A stretch of DNA of 19,769 nt from DASYQD01 sp036005845 (GTDB taxonomy: Bacteria; Acidobacteriota; Thermoanaerobaculia; Multivoradales; JAIOJS01), in contig DASYQD010000021.1 in NCBI GenBank assembly GCA_036005845.1, positions 1 through 19,769 of the forward strand, in the 5' to 3' direction. Below, in pieces: positions 1 to 8,103 of this stretch. The position numbers and the translations under genes are program-made. The notes under the pieces are model-generated. The model saw only the letters and a program-made list of their open reading frames with translations. It did not search any database and was not told the DNA's origin. Position 1 is the stretch's first letter. Every line of letters starts with the position of its first letter.

Positions 1-1796
1 GTCACCGCCACCGGCAGCGACCTCAGGTACCAATGGTACGAGGGCGACAGCGGCGACCTCTCGCAGCCGATCGCGGGAGCGACCTTGGCTGCGTACCGCG
101 CGCAGCCGCGAACGACCACCCACTACTGGGTGCGCGTCTCCAATGGCTGCGGTCACGCCGACAGCGACACGGCCGTCGTCACGGTGTCGCCGGCGTGCGT
201 ACCGCCGACCATCACGGCGTCGCCGCCGCCGGTATTCATCGACGCCGGCCAGTCGGCTTCGCTCACCGTGACCGCCAGCGGCACCACGCTCGGCTACCAG
301 TGGTACGAGGGCTTCGGCGGCGACCAATCGCACCCGATCTCCGGCGCCACTGCGGCGACGCTGGTGGTGACGCCGGCCGCGACGACTACCTACTGGGTCG
401 CGGTCTCCAACGGCTGCGGTTCGACGGGCACTTCCGGCACCACGGTGACGGTGCGGCCGGCCTGCGTACCGCCGACCATCGGCAGCCAGCCGCTATCGGC
501 GGCGATCACCGCCGGCCAGTCGGCGACGCTCGCCGTCGGCGCCGCCGGCAGCGACCTCAACTACCAGTGGTACGAGGGGGCCGCTGCGGACCAGACCCAC
601 CCGGTGGCGGGCGGCAACGGTCCGTCGCTCGTCGTCTCGCCTACGGCGACGACGAGCTATTGGGTGCGCGTCTCCAACGGCTGCGGCAGCGCCGACAGCA
701 GGACGGCGAGCGTTACCGTCTCGCCCGCCTGCGTCGCACCGACCATCTCCGCGCAGCCTCAACCGGCAGCGATCAACGCCGGCCAGACCGTGACCTTGAG
801 CGTGTCGGCAAACGGCACCGACATCAGCTATCAGTGGTACGCCGGCAGCAGCGGCGACGCCTCGCAACCGGTGCCGGGAGCGACGAGCTCCTCGGTCAAC
901 GTCGCGCCCACCACGACGACCGACTACTGGGTGCGGCTCAGCAACTCCTGCGGCGTCGCCGACAGCGCCGCCGCGACGGTGACGGTGACGCCGGCTTGCG
1001 TATCTCCGGCGATCACCGCACAGCCGCAGTCGGTGACCATCAACGACGGGCAGTCGGCGTCGCTGGCCGCGGCAGCGAGCGGCACCTCGCCCACCTTCCA
1101 GTGGTACCGCGGCAGCAGCCCGGACGTCTCGAGCCCGGTCATCGGCGGCGTCGGCACCTCGATCGTGGTGTCGCCGTCCGCGACGACCAGTTACTGGATG
1201 CGAGCCGCGAACGACTGCGGCGTCGCCGACAGCCAGTCGGCGGTGGTGACGGTGAATCCGGCCTGCGTCCGGCCCACCGTCACCCAGCAGCCGAGGTCGG
1301 TGACCATCACCTTCGGCGAATCGGCGACACTCACCGTCGGCGCCACCGGCACCTCGCCGCTCGCTTACCAGTGGTATCGCGGGCCGAACAGCAATCCCTT
1401 CGATCCGGTGCCGGGCGCCAACGGCCCGTCACTCACCGTCTCGCCCACCAGCACCACCATGTACTGGGTGCAGATCAACAACGGCTGCGGCTCCGACGGC
1501 AGCGTCGCGGCCACGGTGACGGTGGAACCCGCCTGCAACCCGGCGACCATCCAGTCGCAGCCGCAGTCGGTGACCATCAACCAGGGCGACACCGCCATGC
1601 TCTCCGTCTCCGGCAGCGGCACCTCGGTGCAGTACCAGTGGTACCGCGGCGTCAGTCTCGACTTCTCGAGCCCCATCCCCGGCGCCAACGACTCGGTGCT
1701 GTTCGTCTCGCCGAGCGTGACCACCAATTACTGGGTGCGCCTCTCCAACACCTGCGGCAGCGCCAACAGCGCGACGGCGACGGTCACCGTCAACAC
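1..1796 (+). repeat. Tandem Ig-like coding repeat, period 267 bases
   Basis: One partial and six full in-frame units are visible. The codon for the aromatic residue just before QWY falls at 28, 295, 562, 829, 1096, 1366 and about 1633. The step is 267 bases each time except between the fourth and fifth complete units, where one extra codon makes it 270. Units are diverged but similar enough at DNA level around the QWY and 'YWVRxSN' segments to recombine, so copy number could vary between strains. Confidence 0.85.
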
Positions 1797-2259
1797 CGGC
1801 TGCGGTCCTGACGGCACGCCTTGCGGCGGCGACGGCCACCACACCTGCCAGAACAACCAGTGCGTGTGCAGCGACTGCGGCTCGGCCGTGTGCTGCGGCT
1901 CGACCGGCAACAGCTTCTGCGACGGCCAGCAGTTCTTCGACGCCAACACCGGCTACAACGGGGCGTGCGCCGCGACGCTGCCGGCCTGCACGCGGTCGAA
2001 CGACTTCGACGGCGACAACGAGCTCTACCACGCCGGCGACATCTACGCCTGCGTCAAGACCGACGGCATCTTCAAGTGGTTCAAGCGCCGCCCGTCGCCG
2101 CGCTGCCTCGAGGTCGCCCCGGTGTGCACTTACCTCTGCGCCTACCACTACGGGTCCGGCCAGGGCTTCCAGTGCGAGGACAACGGCGTCTGGAGCCAGA
2201 ACCCGCCGCTGCCCTACTGCAACGACGGCGTGCTCCCCGACGGCTTCGCCTGCAACTGA
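1..2259 (+). CDS. Secreted Ig-like repeat protein with Cys-rich C-terminal module (5' partial)
   Basis: The frame is open from base 1 to the TGA at 2257-2259, so the start and any signal peptide lie left of the window; 752 codons are visible. Codons 1-66 are the tail of one Ig-like unit, followed by six complete units of about 89 residues. Each has a buried-Trp motif (YQWY or FQWY), a TxxYWVRVSNGCG-like strand and a closing 'TVTVxPAC', giving two cysteines per unit and probably one disulfide each. From about codon 599 the protein changes to an 18-cysteine module ending in GFACN, which recurs at the end of the gene at 4116-8090. The design suggests an extracellular or surface adhesin-like stalk; no enzyme motif is visible. 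A hairpin follows the stop. The exact role is unknown. Exported location is inferred from the paired cysteines, the Ig-like folds and the neighbours' signal peptides. Confidence 0.85.
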   Translation, partial: VTATGSDLRYQWYEGDSGDLSQPIAGATLAAYRAQPRTTTHYWVRVSNGCGHADSDTAVVTVSPACVPPTITASPPPVFIDAGQSASLTVTASGTTLGYQWYEGFGGDQSHPISGATAATLVVTPAATTTYWVAVSNGCGSTGTSGTTVTVRPACVPPTIGSQPLSAAITAGQSATLAVGAAGSDLNYQWYEGAAADQTHPVAGGNGPSLVVSPTATTSYWVRVSNGCGSADSRTASVTVSPACVAPTISAQPQPAAINAGQTVTLSVSANGTDISYQWYAGSSGDASQPVPGATSSSVNVAPTTTTDYWVRLSNSCGVADSAAATVTVTPACVSPAITAQPQSVTINDGQSASLAAAASGTSPTFQWYRGSSPDVSSPVIGGVGTSIVVSPSATTSYWMRAANDCGVADSQSAVVTVNPACVRPTVTQQPRSVTITFGESATLTVGATGTSPLAYQWYRGPNSNPFDPVPGANGPSLTVSPTSTTMYWVQINNGCGSDGSVAATVTVEPACNPATIQSQPQSVTINQGDTAMLSVSGSGTSVQYQWYRGVSLDFSSPIPGANDSVLFVSPSVTTNYWVRLSNTCGSANSATATVTVNTGCGPDGTPCGGDGHHTCQNNQCVCSDCGSAVCCGSTGNSFCDGQQFFDANTGYNGACAATLPACTRSNDFDGDNELYHAGDIYACVKTDGIFKWFKRRPSPRCLEVAPVCTYLCAYHYGSGQGFQCEDNGVWSQNPPLPYCNDGVLPDGFACN
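1797..2259 (+). repeat. Duplicated Cys-rich C-terminal module, copy 1
   Basis: This encodes about 153 residues with 18 cysteines. Conserved landmarks are CGGDGHHT, CVCSDCGS, CCGS, NSFCDGQQ, the acidic NDFDGDNELYH, WFKRRPSPRC, CTYLCAY, GQGFQC, NPPLPYC and GFACN. It aligns without large gaps to 7629-8090. The segments ending 'RRPSPRC' and 'NGVWSQNPPLPYC' recall the closing half of a sushi/CCP domain (Cys, Gly, Trp, Pro, Cys), but that resemblance is weak and is my inference. Confidence 0.85.
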
Positions 2260-2274
2260 CCGAGACCGAGGAAT

Positions 2275-2320
2275 GGGCCCGCACCGCGCGCTGCTCTGGC
2301 CGCGGTGCTGGCCCGCTCTT
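2275..2320 (+). terminator. Hairpin after the first secreted gene, weak T tract
   Basis: A 14-base stem at 2275-2288 pairs with 2301-2314 with one mismatch around a 12-base loop. Only GCTCTTT follows instead of a real T run. The stem and loop are homologous to the stronger terminator at 8104-8151. Termination here is probably partial, or the hairpin protects the 3' end of the upstream message, because the next gene starts only 38 bases further on. Confidence 0.6.
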
Positions 2321-2341
2321 TACCGAAACCACAGCGAGGAA

Positions 2342-2346
2342 GGGAG
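2342..2346 (+). promoter_or_regulatory. Ribosome binding site choosing the start at 2353
   Basis: GGGAG lies six bases before the ATG at 2353. It selects this start over the in-frame upstream TTG at 2305, which lies inside the terminator hairpin and would place 16 charged residues ahead of the signal peptide. Confidence 0.6.
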
Positions 2347-2352
2347 ATCTCG

Positions 2353-4119
2353 ATGAGAAGGTTGCCAGTAGCAGCAGTCACCCTCTCGGCCTGCCTGGCG
2401 CTTGGCGCACGGTCAGCACAGGCGCAGATCTGCCGAGCAGCGGCAGGCCCCTGTGACACCACTGAGAGCTGGACCACGGTGGCCGGCAACACCGGCCAGG
2501 CGATGTATCAGCCAACCGACGGCGTCCTCTATACGGACATCGCCGGCGACGCCACCGCCGGATACGGCTTCAAGCCCAACAAGACGATCGTCGTCACGGC
2601 GCTGGGCGGCTTCTTCAACGGCACCAAGACGGTCTACCTCTTCGACCGCACCAACGGCGCGGTGCTGGCGAGCGCCAGCGTCAGCAGCGCCAACAACTGG
2701 TCCTACACGCCGATCGCGCCGGTCACCCTGCTGCTCAACAACCCCTACTCGGTCGCCGTCTATTCGGCGGGCGCCGGTGCCTACCGCGGGAGCATGACCT
2801 CGATGCCGTCGACGCTCGCCGACGCCACCATCGAGGGGACTTGCTACAAGCCCGGCAACAGCGGCGAGCCGTGCGCATCGAGCGGTCTCATCTCCGCAAC
2901 CAACTACGGCATGGTCGACATCAAGTACCTGGTGTCCAACCCGCTCTACGAACCGACCGACGGCACGCTCTACACCGATATCGCCGGCGACTTCATCGCC
3001 GGCTACGGCTTCACGCCCAACAAGAACCTGACGGTCACCTCGCTGGGCGGGCTGTGGAACGGCACCAAGACGGTCTACCTGTTCAACCGCACGACCGGCG
3101 CCATGCTCGCCAGCGTCGCGGTGACCTCGGCGAACAGCTGGGTCTACAACCGCATCACGCCGGTGACGCTCCAGGCCGGCACGCCCTACACCGTCGCCAT
3201 GTACTCGGCGGGCGCCGGCGCTTACCGCGGCGGCTTGAGCTCGATGCCGTCATCGCGAGCCGACGCCACCATCGACGGCACCTGCTACCGCCCTGGCAAC
3301 ACCGGCGAGCCGTGCGCATCGAGCGGCCTGGTCGGCGGGACCAACTACGGCATGGCGGACATCAAGTATGCGCCCACCGGCAACGCGACCCTCTGCCCGG
3401 CGGACACCTTCCTGTCCGCGAGCAGCGTCTGCCGCCCTGCCGCCGGTTCCTGCGACCTTGCTGAAAGCTGCACCGGGTCCTCGGCCGCCTGCCCAGGCGA
3501 CGTCTTCGCCCCCGCCAGTCCCAGTTGCACCGGCAGCTCGCCCAATCCGATCCCCATTCCCCCACAGGATCCGCACGCTTCGTCGGGCGGCGGCGCCATG
3601 GCGAGCCTCGGGAGCTCGCAGGCCGCTGATTCGGAGGCTCCCGCGCCGGTCTCCCGTATCGCGCCTGTCTGGGCGACGTACTGGTTCTTCTTCTCGCATC
3701 TCGACTCCCTGGACCGTGCAGCGGCGGAGGAAGAAGCGCATGGAAACCTGCAAACGGCGATCGATTGGCGGCACCACGAACAGCTCGCCGCCGACCTCGA
3801 CGCGAAGCAAGGTGCGCTGTTGAAGCAGGTCGCTGCCGAATGCCTCCAGGCGGTGGCGGCCAAGGACGAGAAGATCCAGAAGGGGCTCCAAGCTTTCCAC
3901 GACGCGCATCCCGACGGCTCCTTCGTCACCGCTCAGCTGCCGCCGGAGCTACAGGCGCTCTGGCAGCAACGCATCGCCATCATCGAGCGGCAGATCCGCC
4001 GCCTGCAGTCGCTGCTCGGCGACGAAGGCTTCCACAAACTCGATTCCTACATCCGCGCGAACTTCGTTCCGGTCGTCGTCGAGGCGGGCCAGGACGCGGC
4101 GGAAGGAGGTGTCCAGTGA
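2353..4119 (+). CDS. Secreted protein: two DUF4082-like domains, disintegrin-like motif, helical tail
   Basis: The product is 588 residues. A signal peptide occupies about residues 1-24 (MRRLP, a hydrophobic core, then SAQA before QIC). Two copies of a beta domain begin near residues 52 and 199, each running from 'Y.PTDG.LYTDIAGD' through 'GYGF.PNK..TVT.LGG' and 'GTKTVYLF.R' to 'TNYGM.DIKY'. They resemble DUF4082, a domain often attached to secreted carbohydrate-active or adhesive proteins. Residues 345-395 hold a disintegrin-like cysteine run (CPADTF, CRPAAGSCDLAESC), and a half-copy (CRAAAGPCDTTESW) sits right after the signal peptide. Residues 437-588 start with YWFFFSHLDSLDR and are charged and helical. 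I recall similar tails on acidobacterial hypothetical proteins but cannot name a family. The next gene's GTG overlaps this stop, so the two proteins are probably made together. Molecular function is unknown. Confidence 0.85.
   Translation: MRRLPVAAVTLSACLALGARSAQAQICRAAAGPCDTTESWTTVAGNTGQAMYQPTDGVLYTDIAGDATAGYGFKPNKTIVVTALGGFFNGTKTVYLFDRTNGAVLASASVSSANNWSYTPIAPVTLLLNNPYSVAVYSAGAGAYRGSMTSMPSTLADATIEGTCYKPGNSGEPCASSGLISATNYGMVDIKYLVSNPLYEPTDGTLYTDIAGDFIAGYGFTPNKNLTVTSLGGLWNGTKTVYLFNRTTGAMLASVAVTSANSWVYNRITPVTLQAGTPYTVAMYSAGAGAYRGGLSSMPSSRADATIDGTCYRPGNTGEPCASSGLVGGTNYGMADIKYAPTGNATLCPADTFLSASSVCRPAAGSCDLAESCTGSSAACPGDVFAPASPSCTGSSPNPIPIPPQDPHASSGGGAMASLGSSQAADSEAPAPVSRIAPVWATYWFFFSHLDSLDRAAAEEEAHGNLQTAIDWRHHEQLAADLDAKQGALLKQVAAECLQAVAAKDEKIQKGLQAFHDAHPDGSFVTAQLPPELQALWQQRIAIIERQIRRLQSLLGDEGFHKLDSYIRANFVPVVVEAGQDAAEGGVQ
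2506..3381 (+). repeat. Internal duplication of DUF4082-like domain
   Basis: Two adjacent in-frame copies start at 2506 and 2947, a spacing of 441 bases or 147 codons. They share near-identical peptide segments such as GTKTVYLF, YSAGAGAYRG and GEPCASSGL, which points to a fairly recent tandem duplication. Confidence 0.8.
4104..4109 (+). promoter_or_regulatory. Strong RBS and GTGA stop/start overlap
   Basis: AGGAGG is followed by six bases and then GTG at 4116-4118, which overlaps the TGA (4117-4119) of the gene before. This fixes the start of the 1324-residue protein and indicates translational coupling. Confidence 0.8.
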
Positions 4120-7100
4120 GACGCGCCATCCTCGCCGCCCTCCTCCTCGCTCTGAGCGTCGCTGCGGCCGCGCGCGCGCAATCGATCAGCGTCTTCTCGC
4201 ACACCACGATCTTGTCCGGCCAGCGGGCGCTGTCCGAGTGCGGGACGACGATGAACGACCTCTCGGTCCAGAACAACTACCAGAGCGTGGAGACCCCTTG
4301 CGGGTTCTACAAGAACAACAACGTCCGGGTCAGCGAGTCGGTGTGCCCTCGGGGCACCACCTCCCGCTGCAGCAATACCTTCAACACGGTCCCCGGAGAC
4401 GTCTACTGGACCGCCGCGGCTCACAACATCTACTTCAACCAGGTGCCCGCGCAGTGCGGCTCGAGCTACTGGGATCCGTTTCGCTTTGGTCTCGTCCAGA
4501 ACGAGCAGGTTCCCGAATTCACCGAGTCCGGTGTCCTGACGGCGCGGTCGCCCGGGCAATGCTGGTCCAACGCCGGCGGGTTGATGGCCTACTCGTACGG
4601 CAACCATCTGACCACGTTCTTCATCATCCCGGCGCAGGCGGAGATCCCTCCCGGCGGCACCGTGGGGTTCGCCGGTCCCAACGGGATAGCGAATTGCCGG
4701 ATCGTCTCGGGGCCGGGGAACATGAGCGGCAATTGCACCTATAACGCGCCGGCCTCGATCTCCGGAACGCAGACCGCGGTGGTCGAGGGCTGCAGCCCCA
4801 CCAACGCTGTCGACTGCGCCAGGGCCACCGTCACCGTCCGCAGCCTGACCGTCACCGTCACTCCCGGCAGCCAGGAGGTCCTGCCGGAGCGGGCGAGCGG
4901 TCAGATCCGCGCCACCGTCTCGCCGAGCACGTTCGGCCAGAGCGTCACCTGGTCGCTGTCGCCGAGCGGCATCGGCACCTTCGACCCCAACACCGGCATC
5001 TACACGGCGCCGCCGAACAATTCGCTGCCCGGCCCCGTGCGCATCACCGTCACCGCCTGCAGCACGGTCGACCACTCGGCCTGCGGCTTTGCGACCATCG
5101 ACGTGCCGAGGATGACCATCAACATCTCCGGCAACAGCCCGTTCCTGGCGACGCCCGGCGCCACGACGACTTTCGGCGCCAGCGTCTCCGGCTCGATCAC
5201 CTCGCAAGAGGTGAACTGGGGTCCTGCTGGCGTGGTGGTGCCGATCGGGTTCAACACCGCCCGCTACACGGTATCCAACCCGGCGCCCACCGCGATCCAG
5301 ACGATCCAGATCACGGCCTGCATGAAGAACAGCCCGAACACCTGCGCCACCTTCGATTTCACGCTGGTGCCGCAGGTGACGGTCAACCAGCCGCCCGGCA
5401 TATGGCTCGCCGGGGCGAACAACAACGTGACGATCACCGGCAACGGATTCGGCACGTCGCCCCAGGTGAGCCTCAGCAATCCGGCCCTCTTCTTCACCCT
5501 CGGCGCGGTGAGCAACACCTCGATCGCCCTCCAGGCCAACGTGCCCGTCTCCATGGGTGGCCAGACCTTGACCGTCACCGTGACGAATCCATCTACGGGC
5601 CTGAACCCGCCTCCGTCCGGCAGCGGCACCGCGACGATCACCAAGGCGACGATCACCGTCACTCCGCCAAGCGTGACCCTTCGAGAATCAGGGACCCAGA
5701 CATTCAGCACCACCTGTACGGCGGGCGGCGCGGCCTGCACCGGCCCCAACTCCATCGCCTGGAGCGCCACGGCGGGCGACGTTGCGCCCAACGGGACGTC
5801 GATGACATACACCGCACCGGCTGCCGTGGCGGGCAACACCGCCGTCGTCATCAGTGCCTGCTGGGCGGTCGGGCAGTGCGGAACCGCGCAGGTCACGGTC
5901 AGTCCCATCACCGTCACGGTCTCGCCGACGCCTGTCAACATCAACGGCTGCTCGACGAAACAGTTCACGGCGCAGGTGTCGAACGCTTCCGCGAATACGG
6001 TGACCTGGGAGGTCATTCCTCAGGTGGGGGCCATCGACGGCAACGGGCTCTACACGGCTCCCTGCCCGGTCACCGCGCAGCAGCAACTCCAGATCAAGGC
6101 CTGCAGCACGGTGAACACTCAGAAGTGCGGCTCGGCTCAGGCCACGCTGGTGCCCATCTCCGTGACGGTCAGCCCGCCGACGGTCAGCCTGCAACCGGGC
6201 AGCTCGCAGCAGTTCAGCTCGGTGGTGCAGGGGACGAGCAACCTTGGCGTCACCTGGTCGATCTCGCCCAACGTTCCGGCGGCCGGCAGCATCGACCCCA
6301 ACACCGGTTTCTACCTGGCTCCGAGCGCCATCACCACGGTGACCTCGGTGACGGTGACGGCCACGAGCAAGGCGGACAACACGACCAAGGGCACGGCCCA
6401 GATCAGCCTGGTGGTCTCCTCGGCCGTGCTCAATCCGACGGCCGTGACCTTCCCCGCCCAAGACATCGGCACCACGAGCACCGCGAGACCCATCTCGTTG
6501 TCCAACCAGGGCACCGCCACGCTCAACATTTCGAGCATCGTGGTGTCCGGCGAGTTCTCGCAGGCCAACAACTGCGGTGCCTCGCTGGCACCCGGCGCCT
6601 CCTGCACCATCAACGTCCAGTTCAGTCCGGTGGCGCTGGGCACGCGCAACGGCACCCTGTCCGTGAGCGACAACGCTCCGGCAAGCCCGCAGACCGTCAG
6701 CCTCACCGGCACCGGCATCGGCCCCACCGCGAGCCTCAGCCCCAACAGCCTGGACTTCGGCGGCCAGCGGGCGGGCTTCCCAACCGCGACGCAGAGGGTC
6801 ACCCTCTCCAACACCGGCACCGGAGCGATGTCCATCAGCGGCATCGCCGTGAGCGCCGAATTCACGCAAACCAACAACTGCGGCACCTCGCTCGGCGCCG
6901 GCGCCAGCTGCGCCATCGACGTGGCCTTCAGCCCCGCGGCATCCAGCCTGGGCTTGCGTACCGGCACGCTGCAAGTGACGAGCAACGCACCGGGCAGCCC
7001 CCACACCTCGACCTTGAGCGGCCGCGTCTTCGGCGGCTTCCACGACTACAACAATTGCGACGGCAGCACCGGCTGGGCGTGGGACTCGTCGCAGCCCAAC

Positions 7101-8090
7101 ACCGCCATCACCGTCTACATCTTCGAGGGCGGCAATCTGCTGGGGTCGGCGCCCGCCAACAAGTACCGCGCCGATCTGCCGGGCAACAAGTACCACGCCT
7201 TCGACTGGGCGCTGCCGGCGTCCATGCGCGATGGCGTGGACCACGTCATCACCATCCGCTTCAGCCCGGATCCCAATGCCGTGCCGATCCCCGGCAGTCC
7301 CAAGTCCGTGAACTGCGCGCCGGCGCCGAACCTCCAGGGCTACCACGACACCGCCAGCTGTTCCGGGCTCACCGGTTGGGCTTGGGACGCCTCGCAGCCG
7401 AACAATCGGATCAACGTGTACTTCTTCGAGGGCACGCAGTCTCTCGGGTCGATGCTGGCTGACCTCTACCGTCAGGACCTGGCCAACGCCGGCATCGGGG
7501 ACGGCAGCCACGCCTTCGTCTGGCCGATCCCGGGGAATCTGCTCGACGGCCAGCAGCACAGCATCAGCGTGCTGTTCGACAACTCGTGGACGGCCCCCGC
7601 CCTCGTCGGCAGTCCCAAGACGATCACCTGCGGTGGACCGGACGGCTCCGCTTGCGGCGGCGACGGCCACCACACCTGGCGGAACAACCAGTGCGTCTGC
7701 AGCGACTGCGGCTCGCCGGTGTGCTGTGGCAGCAGCGGCAACAGCTTCTGCGACGGACAGCAGATCCAGGACCCCAACACCGGTTACACGGGGGCGTGCG
7801 CCTCGACGCTTCCCTCCTGCGGCCCTGCGAACGACTTCAACGGTGACAACGAGCTCTACCACGACGGCGACATCCTCGCCTGCGTGAAGGTCGATGGGGC
7901 CCACCAGTGGTTCCCGCGGCGCCCGTCGCCGCGCTGCCAGGAGGCCGGCTCGACGTGCACCTACCTCTGCGCCTATAACTTGAACAACGGGCAGGGATTC
8001 CAGTGCGAGAGCGGCGGTTGGTGGAATCAAAACCCGCCGCTGCCGTACTGCTATGGCGGCACGATCCCCGCAGGCTTCGCCTGCAACTGA
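4116..8090 (+). CDS. Giant secreted multidomain protein (Ig-like, IPT-like, choice-of-anchor D, GWAWD repeats, Cys-rich tail)
   Basis: The product is 1324 residues from a GTG start. A signal peptide covers about residues 1-21 (MRRAILAALL to ARA before QS). Residues 22 to about 190 form a cysteine-containing domain I do not recognise. Then come Ig/Big-like units with 'TVTVTPGSQEV' and 'GIYTAP' signatures from about 242, an IPT/TIG-like unit at about 418-503 (ITGNGFGTSPQV), and further Ig-like units near 511, 598 and 681. Two choice-of-anchor D (SPD-2/hydin-like) units begin near 772 and 872 ('LNISSIVVSGEFSQANNCG', 'FSP.A.G.R.GTL'). Two copies of a 'G.HD...C...TGWAWD' domain begin near 974 and 1075, and the 17-cysteine tail runs from about 1172 to 1324. 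The architecture fits an extracellular or cell-surface binding protein. No catalytic motif is visible. A terminator follows directly. Confidence 0.88.
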   Translation: MRRAILAALLLALSVAAAARAQSISVFSHTTILSGQRALSECGTTMNDLSVQNNYQSVETPCGFYKNNNVRVSESVCPRGTTSRCSNTFNTVPGDVYWTAAAHNIYFNQVPAQCGSSYWDPFRFGLVQNEQVPEFTESGVLTARSPGQCWSNAGGLMAYSYGNHLTTFFIIPAQAEIPPGGTVGFAGPNGIANCRIVSGPGNMSGNCTYNAPASISGTQTAVVEGCSPTNAVDCARATVTVRSLTVTVTPGSQEVLPERASGQIRATVSPSTFGQSVTWSLSPSGIGTFDPNTGIYTAPPNNSLPGPVRITVTACSTVDHSACGFATIDVPRMTINISGNSPFLATPGATTTFGASVSGSITSQEVNWGPAGVVVPIGFNTARYTVSNPAPTAIQTIQITACMKNSPNTCATFDFTLVPQVTVNQPPGIWLAGANNNVTITGNGFGTSPQVSLSNPALFFTLGAVSNTSIALQANVPVSMGGQTLTVTVTNPSTGLNPPPSGSGTATITKATITVTPPSVTLRESGTQTFSTTCTAGGAACTGPNSIAWSATAGDVAPNGTSMTYTAPAAVAGNTAVVISACWAVGQCGTAQVTVSPITVTVSPTPVNINGCSTKQFTAQVSNASANTVTWEVIPQVGAIDGNGLYTAPCPVTAQQQLQIKACSTVNTQKCGSAQATLVPISVTVSPPTVSLQPGSSQQFSSVVQGTSNLGVTWSISPNVPAAGSIDPNTGFYLAPSAITTVTSVTVTATSKADNTTKGTAQISLVVSSAVLNPTAVTFPAQDIGTTSTARPISLSNQGTATLNISSIVVSGEFSQANNCGASLAPGASCTINVQFSPVALGTRNGTLSVSDNAPASPQTVSLTGTGIGPTASLSPNSLDFGGQRAGFPTATQRVTLSNTGTGAMSISGIAVSAEFTQTNNCGTSLGAGASCAIDVAFSPAASSLGLRTGTLQVTSNAPGSPHTSTLSGRVFGGFHDYNNCDGSTGWAWDSSQPNTAITVYIFEGGNLLGSAPANKYRADLPGNKYHAFDWALPASMRDGVDHVITIRFSPDPNAVPIPGSPKSVNCAPAPNLQGYHDTASCSGLTGWAWDASQPNNRINVYFFEGTQSLGSMLADLYRQDLANAGIGDGSHAFVWPIPGNLLDGQQHSISVLFDNSWTAPALVGSPKTITCGGPDGSACGGDGHHTWRNNQCVCSDCGSPVCCGSSGNSFCDGQQIQDPNTGYTGACASTLPSCGPANDFNGDNELYHDGDILACVKVDGAHQWFPRRPSPRCQEAGSTCTYLCAYNLNNGQGFQCESGGWWNQNPPLPYCYGGTIPAGFACN
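7036..7620 (+). repeat. Two tandem GWAWD domain repeats
   Basis: Copies begin at about 7036 and 7339, roughly 100 residues each. Both carry HD, one Cys, TGWAWD, QPN, a V-Y-aromatic-FEG strand, an LGS turn, 'YR.DL', 'HAF.W..P', 'DG..H.I.V.F' and 'GSPK...C'. I take it for a beta-sandwich module with a disulfide between the first and last cysteines. Confidence 0.75.
7629..8090 (+). repeat. Duplicated Cys-rich C-terminal module, copy 2
   Basis: This is the homologue of 1797-2259 and keeps 17 of its 18 cysteines. The missing one is the HHTC position of copy 1, which is Trp here (HHTW). Cysteine spacing elsewhere, the NDFNGDNELYH acidic segment and the GFACN end are kept. Confidence 0.85.
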
Positions 8091-8103
8091 GTGACCGAGG
8101 TAT

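Noticed and set aside
1..1796. CRISPR-like or noncoding tandem repeat
   Set aside because: The 267-base period is a multiple of three, has no unique spacers and encodes regular Ig-like domains in one open frame.
33..1811. 592-codon frame overlapping the Ig-like repeat gene in another phase
   Set aside because: The product is Arg/His-rich and its repeats follow simply from the DNA repeat. The Ig-like reading has sensible hydrophobic patterning and paired cysteines.
5688..8030. Very long open frame (780 codons) on the minus strand opposite the giant secreted gene
   Set aside because: It is rich in Arg, Ala, Gly, Val and His as expected for the complement of a high-GC gene, has no domain pattern or RBS, and lies wholly opposite a gene with a signal peptide and clear domains.
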